A DNA stretch of 64,000 nucleotides from RGIG7179 sp051893555. Lineage in GTDB: Bacteria > Bacillota > Clostridia > Peptostreptococcales > Anaerovoracaceae. Where the stretch lies: NCBI GenBank assembly GCA_051893555.1, contig JBJFHL010000087.1, forward strand, positions 1-64,000, written 5' to 3'. The translations under genes were made by a program, and so were the position numbers. The notes below the pieces were generated by a model. It made no database searches, was not told where the DNA came from, and saw only the letters and a program-made list of their open reading frames with translations. Shown in pieces: positions 45,201 to 53,601 of this stretch. How positions within the stretch are numbered: the stretch's first letter is position 1; every line of letters begins with the position of its first letter.

Positions 45201-46841
45201 TTCCTCCAGCAGGTTGCCGTCGGAACCCACATAGACGCAGGTGTCGGTAACGATCTCTTCCCGGATGGCATCAATCGGCGGATTGGTCACCTGAGCGAAG
45301 TTCTGCTTGAAATAGTTGAAGAGGCTCTGGTGCTTTTCACTGAGGACCGCCAGCGGAATGTCCGTACCCATGGAGGCGATGCCCTCCGCCCCGCTTCTGG
45401 CCATGTTCAGGATCTGCTCCTTGATATCTTCATAGGTATATCCAAAACACTTATACAGCTTGTCCCGTTCTTCCTGGGAATAGGTTTCCATCCGCTTGTT
45501 CGGTACCGGCAGCTCTGCCAGAGTCAGCAGCTTCTGATCCAGCCACTCGCCATAAGGCTTTCTGGCGGCATACCCCATCTTGCATTCTTCATCACTGACG
45601 ATGACGCCCCGCACCGTATCGACCAGAAGGATTTTGCCCGGCTGAAGACGGCTCTTTAAGACCACCTTGTCCTCCGGAATGTCCAGAACCCCCACCTCTG
45701 AAGAGAGGATCAGCTTGTTGTCCGACGTCACATAGTACCGGGATGGCCGCAGGCCGTTTCTGTCCAGCACGGCACCCACCTGATCCCCGTCGGAAAACAG
45801 AATGGCCGCCGGTCCGTCCCACGGCTCCATCATGGTGGAATAATAATGGTAGAAATCCCGCTTTTCCCGGTTGATGTTCTTATCGTTTCTCCACGGCTGC
45901 GGAATGGTAATCATCACCGCCAGCGGCAGCGGCAGCCCGTTCATCATGAGAAATTCCAGGGTGTTGTCCAGCATGGCCGAGTCCGACCCGGAAGTGCCCA
46001 CCACCGGCAGGATCTTATCCATGTCGCTGCTCTCAAAAATGGTGCTCCGCATGGTCTCTTCCCGGGCCAGCATCCGGTCCACGTTGCCCCGGATGGTGTT
46101 GATCTCCCCATTGTGAAGGATGTACCGGTTCGGGTGTGCCCGCTCCCAGCTCGGCGTGGTGTTGGTGGAGAAACGGGAGTGAACCAGCGCGATGGCACTG
46201 GCATAGGCCGGATCCTGCAGATCGGAATAAAACTTCCGCAGCTGCCCCACCAGAAACATGCCCTTGTACACCACGGTACGGGAGGACATGGAAACCACGT
46301 AGGTATTGTTATTGCTCTGTTCGAACACCCGGCGGATGATGTACAGCTTCCGGTCAAAATCCAGCCCCCGGCTCACGCCCTCCGGTCTCCGGAAAAATCC
46401 CTGCCGGATGTCCGGCATGCAGTCTCTGGCCCGCTGTCCCAGCACATCTTCCTGCACCGGCACCTGCCGCCAGCCGATGAACTCCACGCCTTCCTTCTTG
46501 GCGATGACCTCCATCATCTTCATGGCCTGGCTCCGCTTCAGCTTGTCCTGCGGGAAAAAGAACATGCCCACGCCGTAATCCCGCGGTCCGCCCAGATCGA
46601 ATCCCAGCTTCCCGCCTTCCCGGCTGAAAAATTCATGAGAGATCTGGAGCAAAATCCCCACGCCGTCTCCCGTCTTTCCCTCGGCGTCTTTTCCTGCCCG
46701 GTGTTCCAGCTTTTCCACGATGTCCAGCGCCTGTTCCACCACGCTGTGGTCCTGACTGCCGTCAATGTTGACGATGGCGCCGATCCCGCAGGCATCGTGC
46801 TCCCGGTCCGGATTGTATATCTCAAAGTTGCCTTTCTTCAT
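42258..46841 (-). CDS. gltB: Glutamate synthase large (alpha) subunit
   Basis: A 1527-residue enzyme that makes two glutamates from glutamine and 2-oxoglutarate. The N-terminal glutaminase nucleophile Cys follows a short propeptide (REHDACGIGAIV). The central and FMN-binding domains (GGKSNSGEGGERPERLG, GTGAAPQSSIHGAGLPWELGL), the 3Fe-4S Cys cluster (CVMMRVCNLDTCPVGVATQ) and the C-terminal beta-helix (GKGLSGGKLVICPP) are all present. It forms an operon with gltD. The promoter lies 74 bp upstream next to palindromic sites. The start has AAGGGAG 7 nt upstream. Confidence 0.96.
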   Translation of the reverse strand: MKKGNFEIYNPDREHDACGIGAIVNIDGSQDHSVVEQALDIVEKLEHRAGKDAEGKTGDGVGILLQISHEFFSREGGKLGFDLGGPRDYGVGMFFFPQDKLKRSQAMKMMEVIAKKEGVEFIGWRQVPVQEDVLGQRARDCMPDIRQGFFRRPEGVSRGLDFDRKLYIIRRVFEQSNNNTYVVSMSSRTVVYKGMFLVGQLRKFYSDLQDPAYASAIALVHSRFSTNTTPSWERAHPNRYILHNGEINTIRGNVDRMLAREETMRSTIFESSDMDKILPVVGTSGSDSAMLDNTLEFLMMNGLPLPLAVMITIPQPWRNDKNINREKRDFYHYYSTMMEPWDGPAAILFSDGDQVGAVLDRNGLRPSRYYVTSDNKLILSSEVGVLDIPEDKVVLKSRLQPGKILLVDTVRGVIVSDEECKMGYAARKPYGEWLDQKLLTLAELPVPNKRMETYSQEERDKLYKCFGYTYEDIKEQILNMARSGAEGIASMGTDIPLAVLSEKHQSLFNYFKQNFAQVTNPPIDAIREEIVTDTCVYVGSDGNLLEETPDNCRVLEIKNPILTAVDLLKIKSVDQPGMKVEEVSLLYYKNTPLERALDQLFIAADRAYKNGANILILSDRGIDETHVAIPSLLAVSALEHHLIQTKKRTAVSIILESGEPRTVHQFAALLGYGARAVQPYLAHECIAELIDMGMLDKDVATAITDYNLAVLHGIVKIASKMGVSTLQSYQSSQLFEAVGIRQDVIDKYFTNTVSRIGGIGLAEIGEGVEWRHDHAFDPLELGVDTTLDSVGIHKLRTGQDKEDHMYNPNTIIALREAAQTGSYERFKEFSRMVDVVDIENRPHALRGLIDFDFEAAAAASAAAGGTGGPIPLEEVEPASEIVKRFKTGAMSYGSISQEAHECMAIAMNTLGGKSNSGEGGERPERLGTIKNSAIKQVASGRFGVTSEYLMSASEIQIKMAQGAKPGEGGHLPGSKVYPWIAQTRCSTPGVSLISPPPHHDIYSIEDLSQLIYDLKNANRAARISVKLVSECGVGTIAAGVAKAGAQVILISGYDGGTGAAPQSSIHGAGLPWELGLAETHKALIENGLRSRVILETDGKLMTGRDVAIACMLGAEEFGFATAPLVTMGCVMMRVCNLDTCPVGVATQNPSLRLRFCGKPEYVMNFMLFVAEELREIMASLGIRKVSDLVGRTDLLKVSDHMITDRAASVDLSRILYKTASGEPAFESHVGFDPAKVYDFQLENTLDEKVILPAMEKALEKKEPCAVDVEISSTNRTLGTIFGSEVTRRYGNTLPDDLYQIRCIGSGGQSLGAFLPKGVTIRVEGDSNDYFGKGLSGGKLVICPPAGSKFKAEENIIIGNVALYGATSGSAYISGIAGERFCVRNSGARAVVEGVGDHGCEYMTGGKVLVLGPTGKNFAAGMSGGIAYVLDEHHDFYLNLNKSMVSMETVSEKHDIEEITAMLKEHLAATGSALAERILADLPAYLPLFKKIVPEDYRKMLNAIGHFEKKGLTREQAELEAFYKVTKK

Positions 46842-46914
46842 TGCATTTCTCCCTTCCGGCCCACGCCCGGAAAGGCGCCGCCCAGTTTTCGCATTTTAAC
46901 AATAATATTTTCCT

Positions 46915-46943
46915 ATTTTAGTACAGCAGCACGAAAAAGTCAA
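46915..46943 (-). promoter_or_regulatory. gltBD promoter
   Basis: On the minus strand TTGACT (46943-46938), a 17-bp spacer and TAAAAT (46920-46915). It lies immediately downstream of two palindromic sites. Confidence 0.7.
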
Positions 46944-46950
46944 TATGATA

Positions 46951-46980
46951 TTGTGTATACACAACAATTATATTGTATAC
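46951..46980. promoter_or_regulatory. Palindromic operator pair upstream of gltBD
   Basis: TTGTGTATACACAA (46951-46964) is a perfect 14-bp palindrome and TTGTATAC (46973-46980) is a second related site. They sit just upstream of the -35, a position suited to an activator. GTATAC cores suggest a GntR-type protein; GltC-like LysR control is an alternative. The regulator is not in the window. Confidence 0.55.
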
Positions 46981-47018
46981 ATTTCCATAAATCTTGGTTA
47001 TATTTCACAAAATCCGCT

Positions 47019-47072
47019 CTCCCGGCGATTCCCCTCCCCGGGGCTGCTTCTCCCGGCGATTCCCCTCCCCGG
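47019..47072. repeat. 23-bp direct repeat, two copies
   Basis: CTCCCGGCGATTCCCCTCCC plus CGG occurs at 47019-47041 and 47050-47072, separated by 8 bp, in the gap between gltB and the surface-protein pair. Confidence 0.85.
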
Positions 47073-47092
47073 CCATCGCCCGCATGCAAAAA

Positions 47093-47130
47093 AAGACGAC
47101 CCGCTCTTTATTCAGAGCCTGGGTCGTCTT
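47093..47130 (-). terminator. Intrinsic terminator of the tandem surface-protein genes
   Basis: The stem AAGACGACCC / GGGTCGTCTT with inner GCTCT / AGAGC, on the minus strand followed by a T-run (TTTTTTTGC), lies about 108 bp after the stop of the gene ending at 47238. Confidence 0.85.
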
Positions 47131-47237
47131 GAAATCCTCTCAGTTCCATTCCCTTTCAGACACTTCCGAACTGCTCGCCCCCTTTTTTTTGATCCCTAAA
47201 AGTCCAAAAGAAGGGGGTTTGGTCAGGCTAACCGGAT

Positions 47238-49253
47238 TTATTTCACGGTTCGAATCGCCTTCCGTGAGTAATCCGTGTAATGCTTCTGTCCGTCGATGAC
47301 CACGTAACCGCGTACCTTGTAGTAGTACTTCGTGCCCTTCTGAATGGCTGTGTTGTAGTACACATCCTTTTCTGTGGTGAAGATCGGCGTCTTGCCGTAG
47401 CCGGCGTTTCTCCTGGTGGAACGGTAGATTTCCACGCCGTCGAAGTCCATCTCTTCTCCGTTTTGGTTGTACCATGTGATCTTTACGGCCTTCTTGCCGT
47501 TTTTCATAGTTACAAGCTTCGAGCGGGCTGTCAGCTGCTGGTCTGCCAATGCTGCAAGGGTTTCTTCCTTCTGTGCAGCAATTGCAGTATCTGCCTCTTC
47601 CTCTGCCATGATTGCATAGGTGGAGAAGTGTCCGGTGAAGAAGGTGTATGTGCCATCCGCGTTCTTCTGACCCTTTACCTTGCTCATTTTTCCGCTTTCA
47701 TCGACATATACACAGACGATTTCCTTTCCAGCCAAACCCTTCGGAACAGCCACAGTTACTGCCACATTGCCGCCCTTGAAATCACGGATGACATTCCCGT
47801 CGGAGCAGACAACTTTCAGTTCGATTTCCACCTTATCCGCAGTCTCGTCAACTTTTTCTACAATCAGCTGAACGTTGTCACCTGCAGCCTGCTGCGCCAC
47901 AGCACCGGCAGCAGTATTGTTCAGCTTTATTTCAGCGATGTCTGTCTTAACGGTCACATTTGCTTCCGTCTTTTCTGCGATGGCTCCCAGTGCAGCGGCC
48001 GGAATGCCAACCTGCACTGCCGTAGTGGAGGCAGCTGCAGCTTCGGTCTTTGCAGTTGCATGGATGACAACTTCTTCCGACTGGTTTGCAACGGCATTGT
48101 CTACAATCTGATCCGCAGTTGACTGGTCAATTGTTGCAGTGGTTGTACCGCCCGAAGTGCTGGTTGTATTGCTCAGATCCGCACGGGTCGTCGCATTGCC
48201 GTCATTCTCGACGATTGGCTTCGGAGAAATTGGTTCATAAGGGATGACTGCCCACCGCGGGGCTACGGTGACGGCTGCATTCGGCATCGTGAATGTATTG
48301 TCTGTACCTACCGTGACATTGCCATCCGACGAAACGTTCCATCCGCCAAACCAATAGCCTGCCGGAGGATTATCAGGCGTTAAGGTAATCGTACTTCCTG
48401 CACTGACGTAAGTTTTTCCGTCATATTCGGAGAGATTCTCGGCGGGCTCCACAGATGCACTTGCATTTTCAACATTCAGAAGATAGTACATTCCGCTTAA
48501 GCCCTGCAGCATTTCGTTCACTTTCTCGTCGACATAGATTTTTCCGCCGAGACTTGCGAATTGGCCTTCTACTATGGTCAGCGTCGCCCCCTGCTGAATC
48601 ACCAGCACTGCATCCTGTTGAATGCCCAGTGCCGTATTTTGAATTGTAAGAGTTACACCCTTGGGTATCGTGAGCGTCTGCCCGCTGCCAATAAGCAGGT
48701 ACTGTTCGTTAATCGTAAGATCATCCGTCAGCAAAATCTTGGTTATACCTGCGCTAACTGCAGCTCTCAGCTCCTCCTCAGAGGAGACATGATTCAGCGG
48801 CTCGAAGACACCGCAGACGTAAGCGAAACCCTTATCTGTAAAATAAACAGGGCTGTAGGTTTCTATGTGAGAATTTCCGTTCACAGTGGCGGTCATTTCT
48901 TCGACCAGGCAATAGTTTTCATTTGGAATGAAGCCCGTTTCAACGGAATAGTAGTAGCCCTCCTCGAACACATCATTCGCGCTCATCTCCGTCCATATGT
49001 CTTTATTGGTTCCTGTATAATCCATCTCAGAAATTTTAAGCCAATCACAGTCTATCAGTTGAACGCTGCCCGCAGGGGTTGCTGTATATACAGGGGTGGC
49101 AGGGGTCCCGCCAATCACAGGCTCGTCAACGGTAACCGCAATGTTCGTCACTGGGCAGGGATTAACAGGATCCGCCGCAAATGCCGCCTGCGGCACAAGC
49201 ATAAGTACCATGCAAAGCGCAAGCAGTATGCATAAAAATCTTTTTTTCATCAC
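47238..49253 (-). CDS. Secreted modular surface protein A (tandem paralog)
   Basis: A 671-residue secreted protein. The signal peptide MMKKRFLCILLALCMVLMLV...AFA is followed by a divergent N-terminal domain (about 30-160) and short TLTI-type beta-helix repeats (TIPKGVTLTIQN, VIQQGATLTI; about 180-225). A GGW-containing Ig-like repeat (GYWFGGWNVSSDG), the 'HFS' module (about 370-560, ending TGHFSTYAIM) and the C-terminal FN3-like module (about 575-671: LTARSKLVTMKNGKKAVKITW...YRSTRR...KYYYKVRGYVVIDGQ...AIRTVK) complete it. From about residue 245 on it is almost identical to the neighbouring paralog. It starts 22 nt after that gene with TAGGAGG. Function is unknown; surface display is inferred. 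Confidence 0.85.
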   Translation of the reverse strand: MMKKRFLCILLALCMVLMLVPQAAFAADPVNPCPVTNIAVTVDEPVIGGTPATPVYTATPAGSVQLIDCDWLKISEMDYTGTNKDIWTEMSANDVFEEGYYYSVETGFIPNENYCLVEEMTATVNGNSHIETYSPVYFTDKGFAYVCGVFEPLNHVSSEEELRAAVSAGITKILLTDDLTINEQYLLIGSGQTLTIPKGVTLTIQNTALGIQQDAVLVIQQGATLTIVEGQFASLGGKIYVDEKVNEMLQGLSGMYYLLNVENASASVEPAENLSEYDGKTYVSAGSTITLTPDNPPAGYWFGGWNVSSDGNVTVGTDNTFTMPNAAVTVAPRWAVIPYEPISPKPIVENDGNATTRADLSNTTSTSGGTTTATIDQSTADQIVDNAVANQSEEVVIHATAKTEAAAASTTAVQVGIPAAALGAIAEKTEANVTVKTDIAEIKLNNTAAGAVAQQAAGDNVQLIVEKVDETADKVEIELKVVCSDGNVIRDFKGGNVAVTVAVPKGLAGKEIVCVYVDESGKMSKVKGQKNADGTYTFFTGHFSTYAIMAEEEADTAIAAQKEETLAALADQQLTARSKLVTMKNGKKAVKITWYNQNGEEMDFDGVEIYRSTRRNAGYGKTPIFTTEKDVYYNTAIQKGTKYYYKVRGYVVIDGQKHYTDYSRKAIRTVK

Positions 49254-49275
49254 ATCTTCCTCCTAAAAGATTTTT

Positions 49276-51348
49276 CTATTTCACGGTTCGAATCGCCTTC
49301 CGTGAGTAATCCGTGTAGTACTTCTGTCCGTCGATGACCACGTAACCGCGTACTTTGTAGTAGTACTTCGTGCCCCTCTGAATGGCCGTATTGTAGTAGG
49401 CATCCTTCTCTGTGGTGAAGATCGGCGTCTTGCCGTAGCCGGCATTTCTCCTGGTGGAACGATAGATTTCCACCCCGTCAAAATCCATCAGCTCACCGCT
49501 TTCGTTATACCATGTGATTTTTACGGCCTTCTTGCCGTTTTTCATGGCTACAATCTTAGAGCGTGCAGTCAGCCGCTGGTCTGCCAGTGCTGCAAGGGTT
49601 TCTTCCTTCTGTGCAGCAATTGCAGTATCTGCTTCTTCCTCTGCCATGATTGCATAGGTGGAGAAGTGTCCGGTGAAGAAGGTGTATGTACCATCCGCGT
49701 TCTTCTGCCCTTTTACCTTGCTCATTTTTCCGTTTTCATCGACATATACACAGACGATTTTCTTTCCAGCCAAACCCTTCGGAACAGCCACAGTTACTGC
49801 CACATTACCGCCCTTGAAATCATGGATGACATTCCCGTCGGAGCAGACAACTTTCAGTTCGAATTCCACCTTATCCGCAGTCTCGTCAGCTTTTTCTACA
49901 ATCAGCTGAACGGTGTCACCTGCAGCCTGCTGCGCCACAGCACCGGCAGCAGTATTGTCCAGCTTTATTTCAGCTATGTCTGTCTTAACGATTACGTCAG
50001 CTTCTGTCTTTTCTGCGATAGCTCCCAGCGCAACGGTCGGAATACCAACCTGTGCTGCCGTAGTGGAGGCAGCTGCAGCTTCGGTCTTTGCAGTTGCATG
50101 GATGACAACTTCTTCCGACTGGTTTGCAACGGCATTGTCTACAATCTGATCCGCAGTTGACTGGTCAATTGTTGCAGTGGTTGTACCGCCCGAAGTGCTG
50201 GTTGTATTGCTCAGATCCGCACGGGTCGTCGCATTGCCGTCATTCTCGATGATTGGCTTCGGAGAAACTGGCTCATAACGAATGACCTCCCACCGGGGAG
50301 CTGCGGTGACGGCTGCATTCGGCATGGTGAATGTATTGTCTGTACCTACCGTGACAGTGCGATCCGACGAAACATTCCATCCGCCAAGCCAATAGCCTGC
50401 CGGAGGGTTATCGGGAGTTAAAGTAATCGTACTGCTTTCTCCACTGTCACTTTCTGCACTGACGTAAGTTTTCCCGTCATATTCGGAGAGATTCTCGGCG
50501 GGCTCTACAGATGCACTTGCATTTTCAACATTCAGAAGATAGTACACTGCGCTCATACGCTTCGATATTCCGATCACTTTCCCGTCGACATAGGTTTTTC
50601 CGCCGCTGTAGGTTTCGAGGACGCCGTTATTGGTCAGCGTCCCACCCTGCTGAATCAACAGCGTCGCACCTTTTTTAATTGTCAGCGTCCCATTCTGCCC
50701 AATCGTCAGGGTCACCCCCTGCGGGATGGTCAGCGTCACGCCCTGCTGAATGACCAGATCCTGCCACTTTGTTTGGTCGCCACCAACGGTCAGTGATTCG
50801 CTGAGCGTAAGATCGTCCGTCAGCATAATCCTGGTTATGCCTGCGTTTATTGCATCCCCCAGCTCTGTCTCGGAGGATACATATTTCAGCGGCACGAAGA
50901 CACCGAAGACGCAAGCACCACCTTCCTGGTAAAGATCCATGAAACCATCGTAGTTTGGATTTCCGTTCACAGTAGCCTTCGTTTCCTGGGTGAATGGATA
51001 ATTTTCATGATTCGCGAAGGCGATTCCAACGTAATAAATGTATCCTGCCCGGAACTTATCACCCGTCTCCATCTCACGCCATTGGTCTTCATTGGTATAG
51101 GCAACATCATCCTCAGAAATCTCACACCAGGTAACTTGTAGTGTCCACCCCTGTTGAACGCTGCCCTCAGAGGTTTCCATTGTATAGTCAATGGTGTAAT
51201 CAGGCTCCCTGCCGATCACAGGCTCGTCCACGGTAACCACAATTTTTTCCACCGGGACAGGATCCCCCTCTCCTGCAAACGCCGCTGTCGGCACCAATAC
51301 CAGCACCATACAGATTGCAAGCACTATACTTACGATTCGTTTCTTCAT
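49276..51348 (-). CDS. Secreted modular surface protein B (tandem paralog)
   Basis: A 690-residue paralog of the next gene with the same order of parts: signal peptide (MKKRIVSIVLAICMVLVLV), a variable N-terminal domain, TLTI beta-helix repeats (more copies than its neighbour: VIQQGVTLTIPQGVTLTIGQNGTLTIKKGATLLIQQGGTL), a GYWLGGW Ig-like repeat, the 'HFS' module and the C-terminal FN3-like module. A short extra SDSGESS stretch precedes STITLTPD. The start at 51348 has AAGGGGG about 8 nt upstream; the longer frame to 51381 is less likely. A TACAAT at 51392-51397 could be its -10. The sharp contrast between variable N-terminal and conserved C-terminal halves suggests recent duplication or gene conversion. 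Confidence 0.85.
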   Translation of the reverse strand: MKKRIVSIVLAICMVLVLVPTAAFAGEGDPVPVEKIVVTVDEPVIGREPDYTIDYTMETSEGSVQQGWTLQVTWCEISEDDVAYTNEDQWREMETGDKFRAGYIYYVGIAFANHENYPFTQETKATVNGNPNYDGFMDLYQEGGACVFGVFVPLKYVSSETELGDAINAGITRIMLTDDLTLSESLTVGGDQTKWQDLVIQQGVTLTIPQGVTLTIGQNGTLTIKKGATLLIQQGGTLTNNGVLETYSGGKTYVDGKVIGISKRMSAVYYLLNVENASASVEPAENLSEYDGKTYVSAESDSGESSTITLTPDNPPAGYWLGGWNVSSDRTVTVGTDNTFTMPNAAVTAAPRWEVIRYEPVSPKPIIENDGNATTRADLSNTTSTSGGTTTATIDQSTADQIVDNAVANQSEEVVIHATAKTEAAAASTTAAQVGIPTVALGAIAEKTEADVIVKTDIAEIKLDNTAAGAVAQQAAGDTVQLIVEKADETADKVEFELKVVCSDGNVIHDFKGGNVAVTVAVPKGLAGKKIVCVYVDENGKMSKVKGQKNADGTYTFFTGHFSTYAIMAEEEADTAIAAQKEETLAALADQRLTARSKIVAMKNGKKAVKITWYNESGELMDFDGVEIYRSTRRNAGYGKTPIFTTEKDAYYNTAIQRGTKYYYKVRGYVVIDGQKYYTDYSRKAIRTVK

Positions 51349-51394
51349 CGATTCTTCCCCCTTCGCAATGTTTCCGTTCATCTACCTTATTGTA

Positions 51395-52564
51395 TCAGAT
51401 TACCTGGCAGATTTCCATGGCCATGGACTGGTATATTTCTGCTGCCATGCGGAGCTGTTTTTTGCTGATATATTCATGGACGGAGTGGGCGGTTGCCACA
51501 CCGCCGGGACCCAGAATGATACACTGGCTGTTTGTTCCCGCCTGAATGAAACCGGCATCGGTCCATGCCGGGAAATAGGTAAGAACCGGTTCCGCTCCAC
51601 TGGCGCGCAGGGCGTTTTCTGCCGCTTTCACCACCGGGCAATCCACATCGGTGCAGAACGGAATGTGCGGCAGGGTGGTGCCGTCGAAGACATCCCGGAT
51701 TTCTGCTTCAAACCGCGGGTCTTCCCGGTGCAGCTGATCGATTAGTTCCTGCAGTTCTTCATAAACCTGTGCAATGGTTTCGCTGGTCAGACATCTTCTG
51801 TCCAGCCGAATGCTGCAGTGATCCGCAACGGTACTCGGCTGATCGCCGCCGTCGATGGTGCCGATGTTCAGGGTCGCCTTTCCCAGAATCGGATGGGTTC
51901 TCTGGGTCAGCTTCGGCAGGTATTCGGTTTCCAGTTTATGCAGGAAACGTCCTGCCATCATGATGGCATTGACCCCTTCCTCCTGAGCACCGCCATGGAC
52001 CTTCTTCCCCTTGAAGGACACTTCGATCCATTCCAGGCCCTTATGTCCCAGTGCAATATGCAGATCCGTCGGCTCACCAACCACAGTATATGTGGCTTCC
52101 GGTCCGGTTTCAATCAGGCTCCTCGTGCCGATTCCCGCTTCTTCCTCGTCCGCTACGGCACAGAAGATCAGATCTCCTTTCAGCCGCGTTCCGCTTTCCT
52201 TGATTTCCACCATGGCACACATGGCTGTAGCCAGTGCGCCTTTCATGTCCACAGTACCTCTGCCGTATACATTTTCCGCATCTTCCCACGGCTCGAAGGC
52301 CTTCTCGAAATCATAGGCAGGTACCGTATCCATGTGGCCGGTGAGCATCAGGGACGGGGATGTCTCCCGTTCCGTTCCTTCCAGAATGGCGACGGTGTTG
52401 TAGCGTCCCGGTTCGATTTCCGTCCGGTACGCGGTAAATCCATGTTCCAGAAAAAAGTCCAGAATGTACTGAGAAATGGCTTCTTCCTGATTTTCCATGA
52501 AGGAATAGCTGGGAATGGCAACCATATCCATGGTCAGCCGAATAGGATCCACTTTTGTTTTCAT
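51395..52564 (-). CDS. M20-family metallopeptidase (ArgE/DapE/carboxypeptidase G2 type)
   Basis: A 389-residue zinc peptidase or deacylase. Metal and catalytic motifs are TGHMDTVPAYD (His, Asp), YGRGTVDMKGALA (bridging Asp), VADEEEAGIG (catalytic Glu, metal Glu), VVGEPTD (metal Asp position) and a terminal GVATAHSVHEYI (metal His). A lid/dimerisation domain (GLEWIEVSFKGKKVHGGAQEEGVNAI) is inserted. The exact substrate cannot be read from sequence. It is last in the Opp operon, 38 bp after oppF, so it probably trims imported peptides or N-acyl amino acids. The start has AGAGAGG 7-9 nt upstream. Confidence 0.9.
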   Translation of the reverse strand: MKTKVDPIRLTMDMVAIPSYSFMENQEEAISQYILDFFLEHGFTAYRTEIEPGRYNTVAILEGTERETSPSLMLTGHMDTVPAYDFEKAFEPWEDAENVYGRGTVDMKGALATAMCAMVEIKESGTRLKGDLIFCAVADEEEAGIGTRSLIETGPEATYTVVGEPTDLHIALGHKGLEWIEVSFKGKKVHGGAQEEGVNAIMMAGRFLHKLETEYLPKLTQRTHPILGKATLNIGTIDGGDQPSTVADHCSIRLDRRCLTSETIAQVYEELQELIDQLHREDPRFEAEIRDVFDGTTLPHIPFCTDVDCPVVKAAENALRASGAEPVLTYFPAWTDAGFIQAGTNSQCIILGPGGVATAHSVHEYISKKQLRMAAEIYQSMAMEICQVI

Positions 52565-52602
52565 GTTTCATAACCTCTCTTTCTGCAGGCCCGCTCCGCT
52601 TC

Positions 52603-53601
52603 TCACTCTGCCGTCATCCGCGATGCATACTTATGGCACATGACAAAATGGCCCGGTGAAATCTCCACGTTTTCCGGTTCCGTTTTCGAACAGATTTCCA
52701 TGGCCTGCGGACACCGCCCGCAGAACTTACATCCTTCCACCACAGCCCCGGCATTTGGCGTTTCGCCCTGGAGAATCTTACGCTTTTCTGTGAGGATTTT
52801 GCCCGGTACCGGCATGATGTCCAGAAGCGCCTGGCTGTACGGATGCTTCGGATTCCGGACGATTTCGTCTGCAGTGCCGATTTCCATGATTTTTCCCAGA
52901 TACATGATGGCAATCCGGTCGGAAATCAGCCATGCCAGGGACAGATCGTGGGTGATAAAAAGATAGGCCACACCCTTCTTGTCCCGTTCCTCCAGCATCA
53001 TCTTCACGATGCCGGTCCGGATGCTTGCATCCAGCATGGATACCGGTTCATCGGCCACCACGAACTCCGGCTTCATAATCAGAGAGCCTGCGATGGCGGC
53101 ACGCTGCCGCTGTCCGCCGGAAAGCTCGAAAGGCCGCCGGAACATATAGTCCTCCGCCGGTGTAAGTCCTGCCCCTTCCAGGGCTTCCTTGATGCGTCGT
53201 TCACGGTCTTCCCGGGTCGTCACCAGCCCGTTCACATCCAGCGGTTCTCCCACGATATCCGAAATATACTGTCGGGGATTCAGTGCCTGGTACGGATCCT
53301 GGTAAATCATCTGGGCTTTTTTGCGGAATTCCGACAGATCCTTTTTCCCTGTCATTTCCTCGCCCTCGAAGCGAATGCTGCCGCCGCTGACCGGTGCCAG
53401 CTGGAGAATCGCCTTGCCGGTGGTGGTTTTTCCGGAGCCGGATTCGCCCACCAGGGACAGAATCTCCCCACGGTCGATGGAAAAGCTGACCCCGTCCACG
53501 GCCTTCAGCACCTGCGGTTTGCCAAAGAGGGTTTCCGCAAAACCTTTCTTTATTTCATAATACACTTTCAGATCTTTGATTTCCAGCATTTTTTCAGCCA
53601 T
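52603..53601 (-). CDS. Oligopeptide/dipeptide ABC transporter ATP-binding protein (OppF type)
   Basis: An ABC ATPase with Walker A (GESGSGKTTTG), Q-loop (MIYQDPYQALNPRQ), signature (ELSGGQRQRAAIAGSL), Walker B (FVVADEPVSMLD) and H-loop (FITHDLS). The C-terminal oligo_HPY extension has the Cys cluster GCKFCGRCPQAMEIC. It pairs with the OppD-type ATPase to drive peptide import. I start at the ATG at 53601 (AAGGGTGG 8 nt upstream), overlapping the oppD stop by 8 nt; a GTG at 53613 is also in frame. Confidence 0.93.
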   Translation of the reverse strand: MAEKMLEIKDLKVYYEIKKGFAETLFGKPQVLKAVDGVSFSIDRGEILSLVGESGSGKTTTGKAILQLAPVSGGSIRFEGEEMTGKKDLSEFRKKAQMIYQDPYQALNPRQYISDIVGEPLDVNGLVTTREDRERRIKEALEGAGLTPAEDYMFRRPFELSGGQRQRAAIAGSLIMKPEFVVADEPVSMLDASIRTGIVKMMLEERDKKGVAYLFITHDLSLAWLISDRIAIMYLGKIMEIGTADEIVRNPKHPYSQALLDIMPVPGKILTEKRKILQGETPNAGAVVEGCKFCGRCPQAMEICSKTEPENVEISPGHFVMCHKYASRMTAE

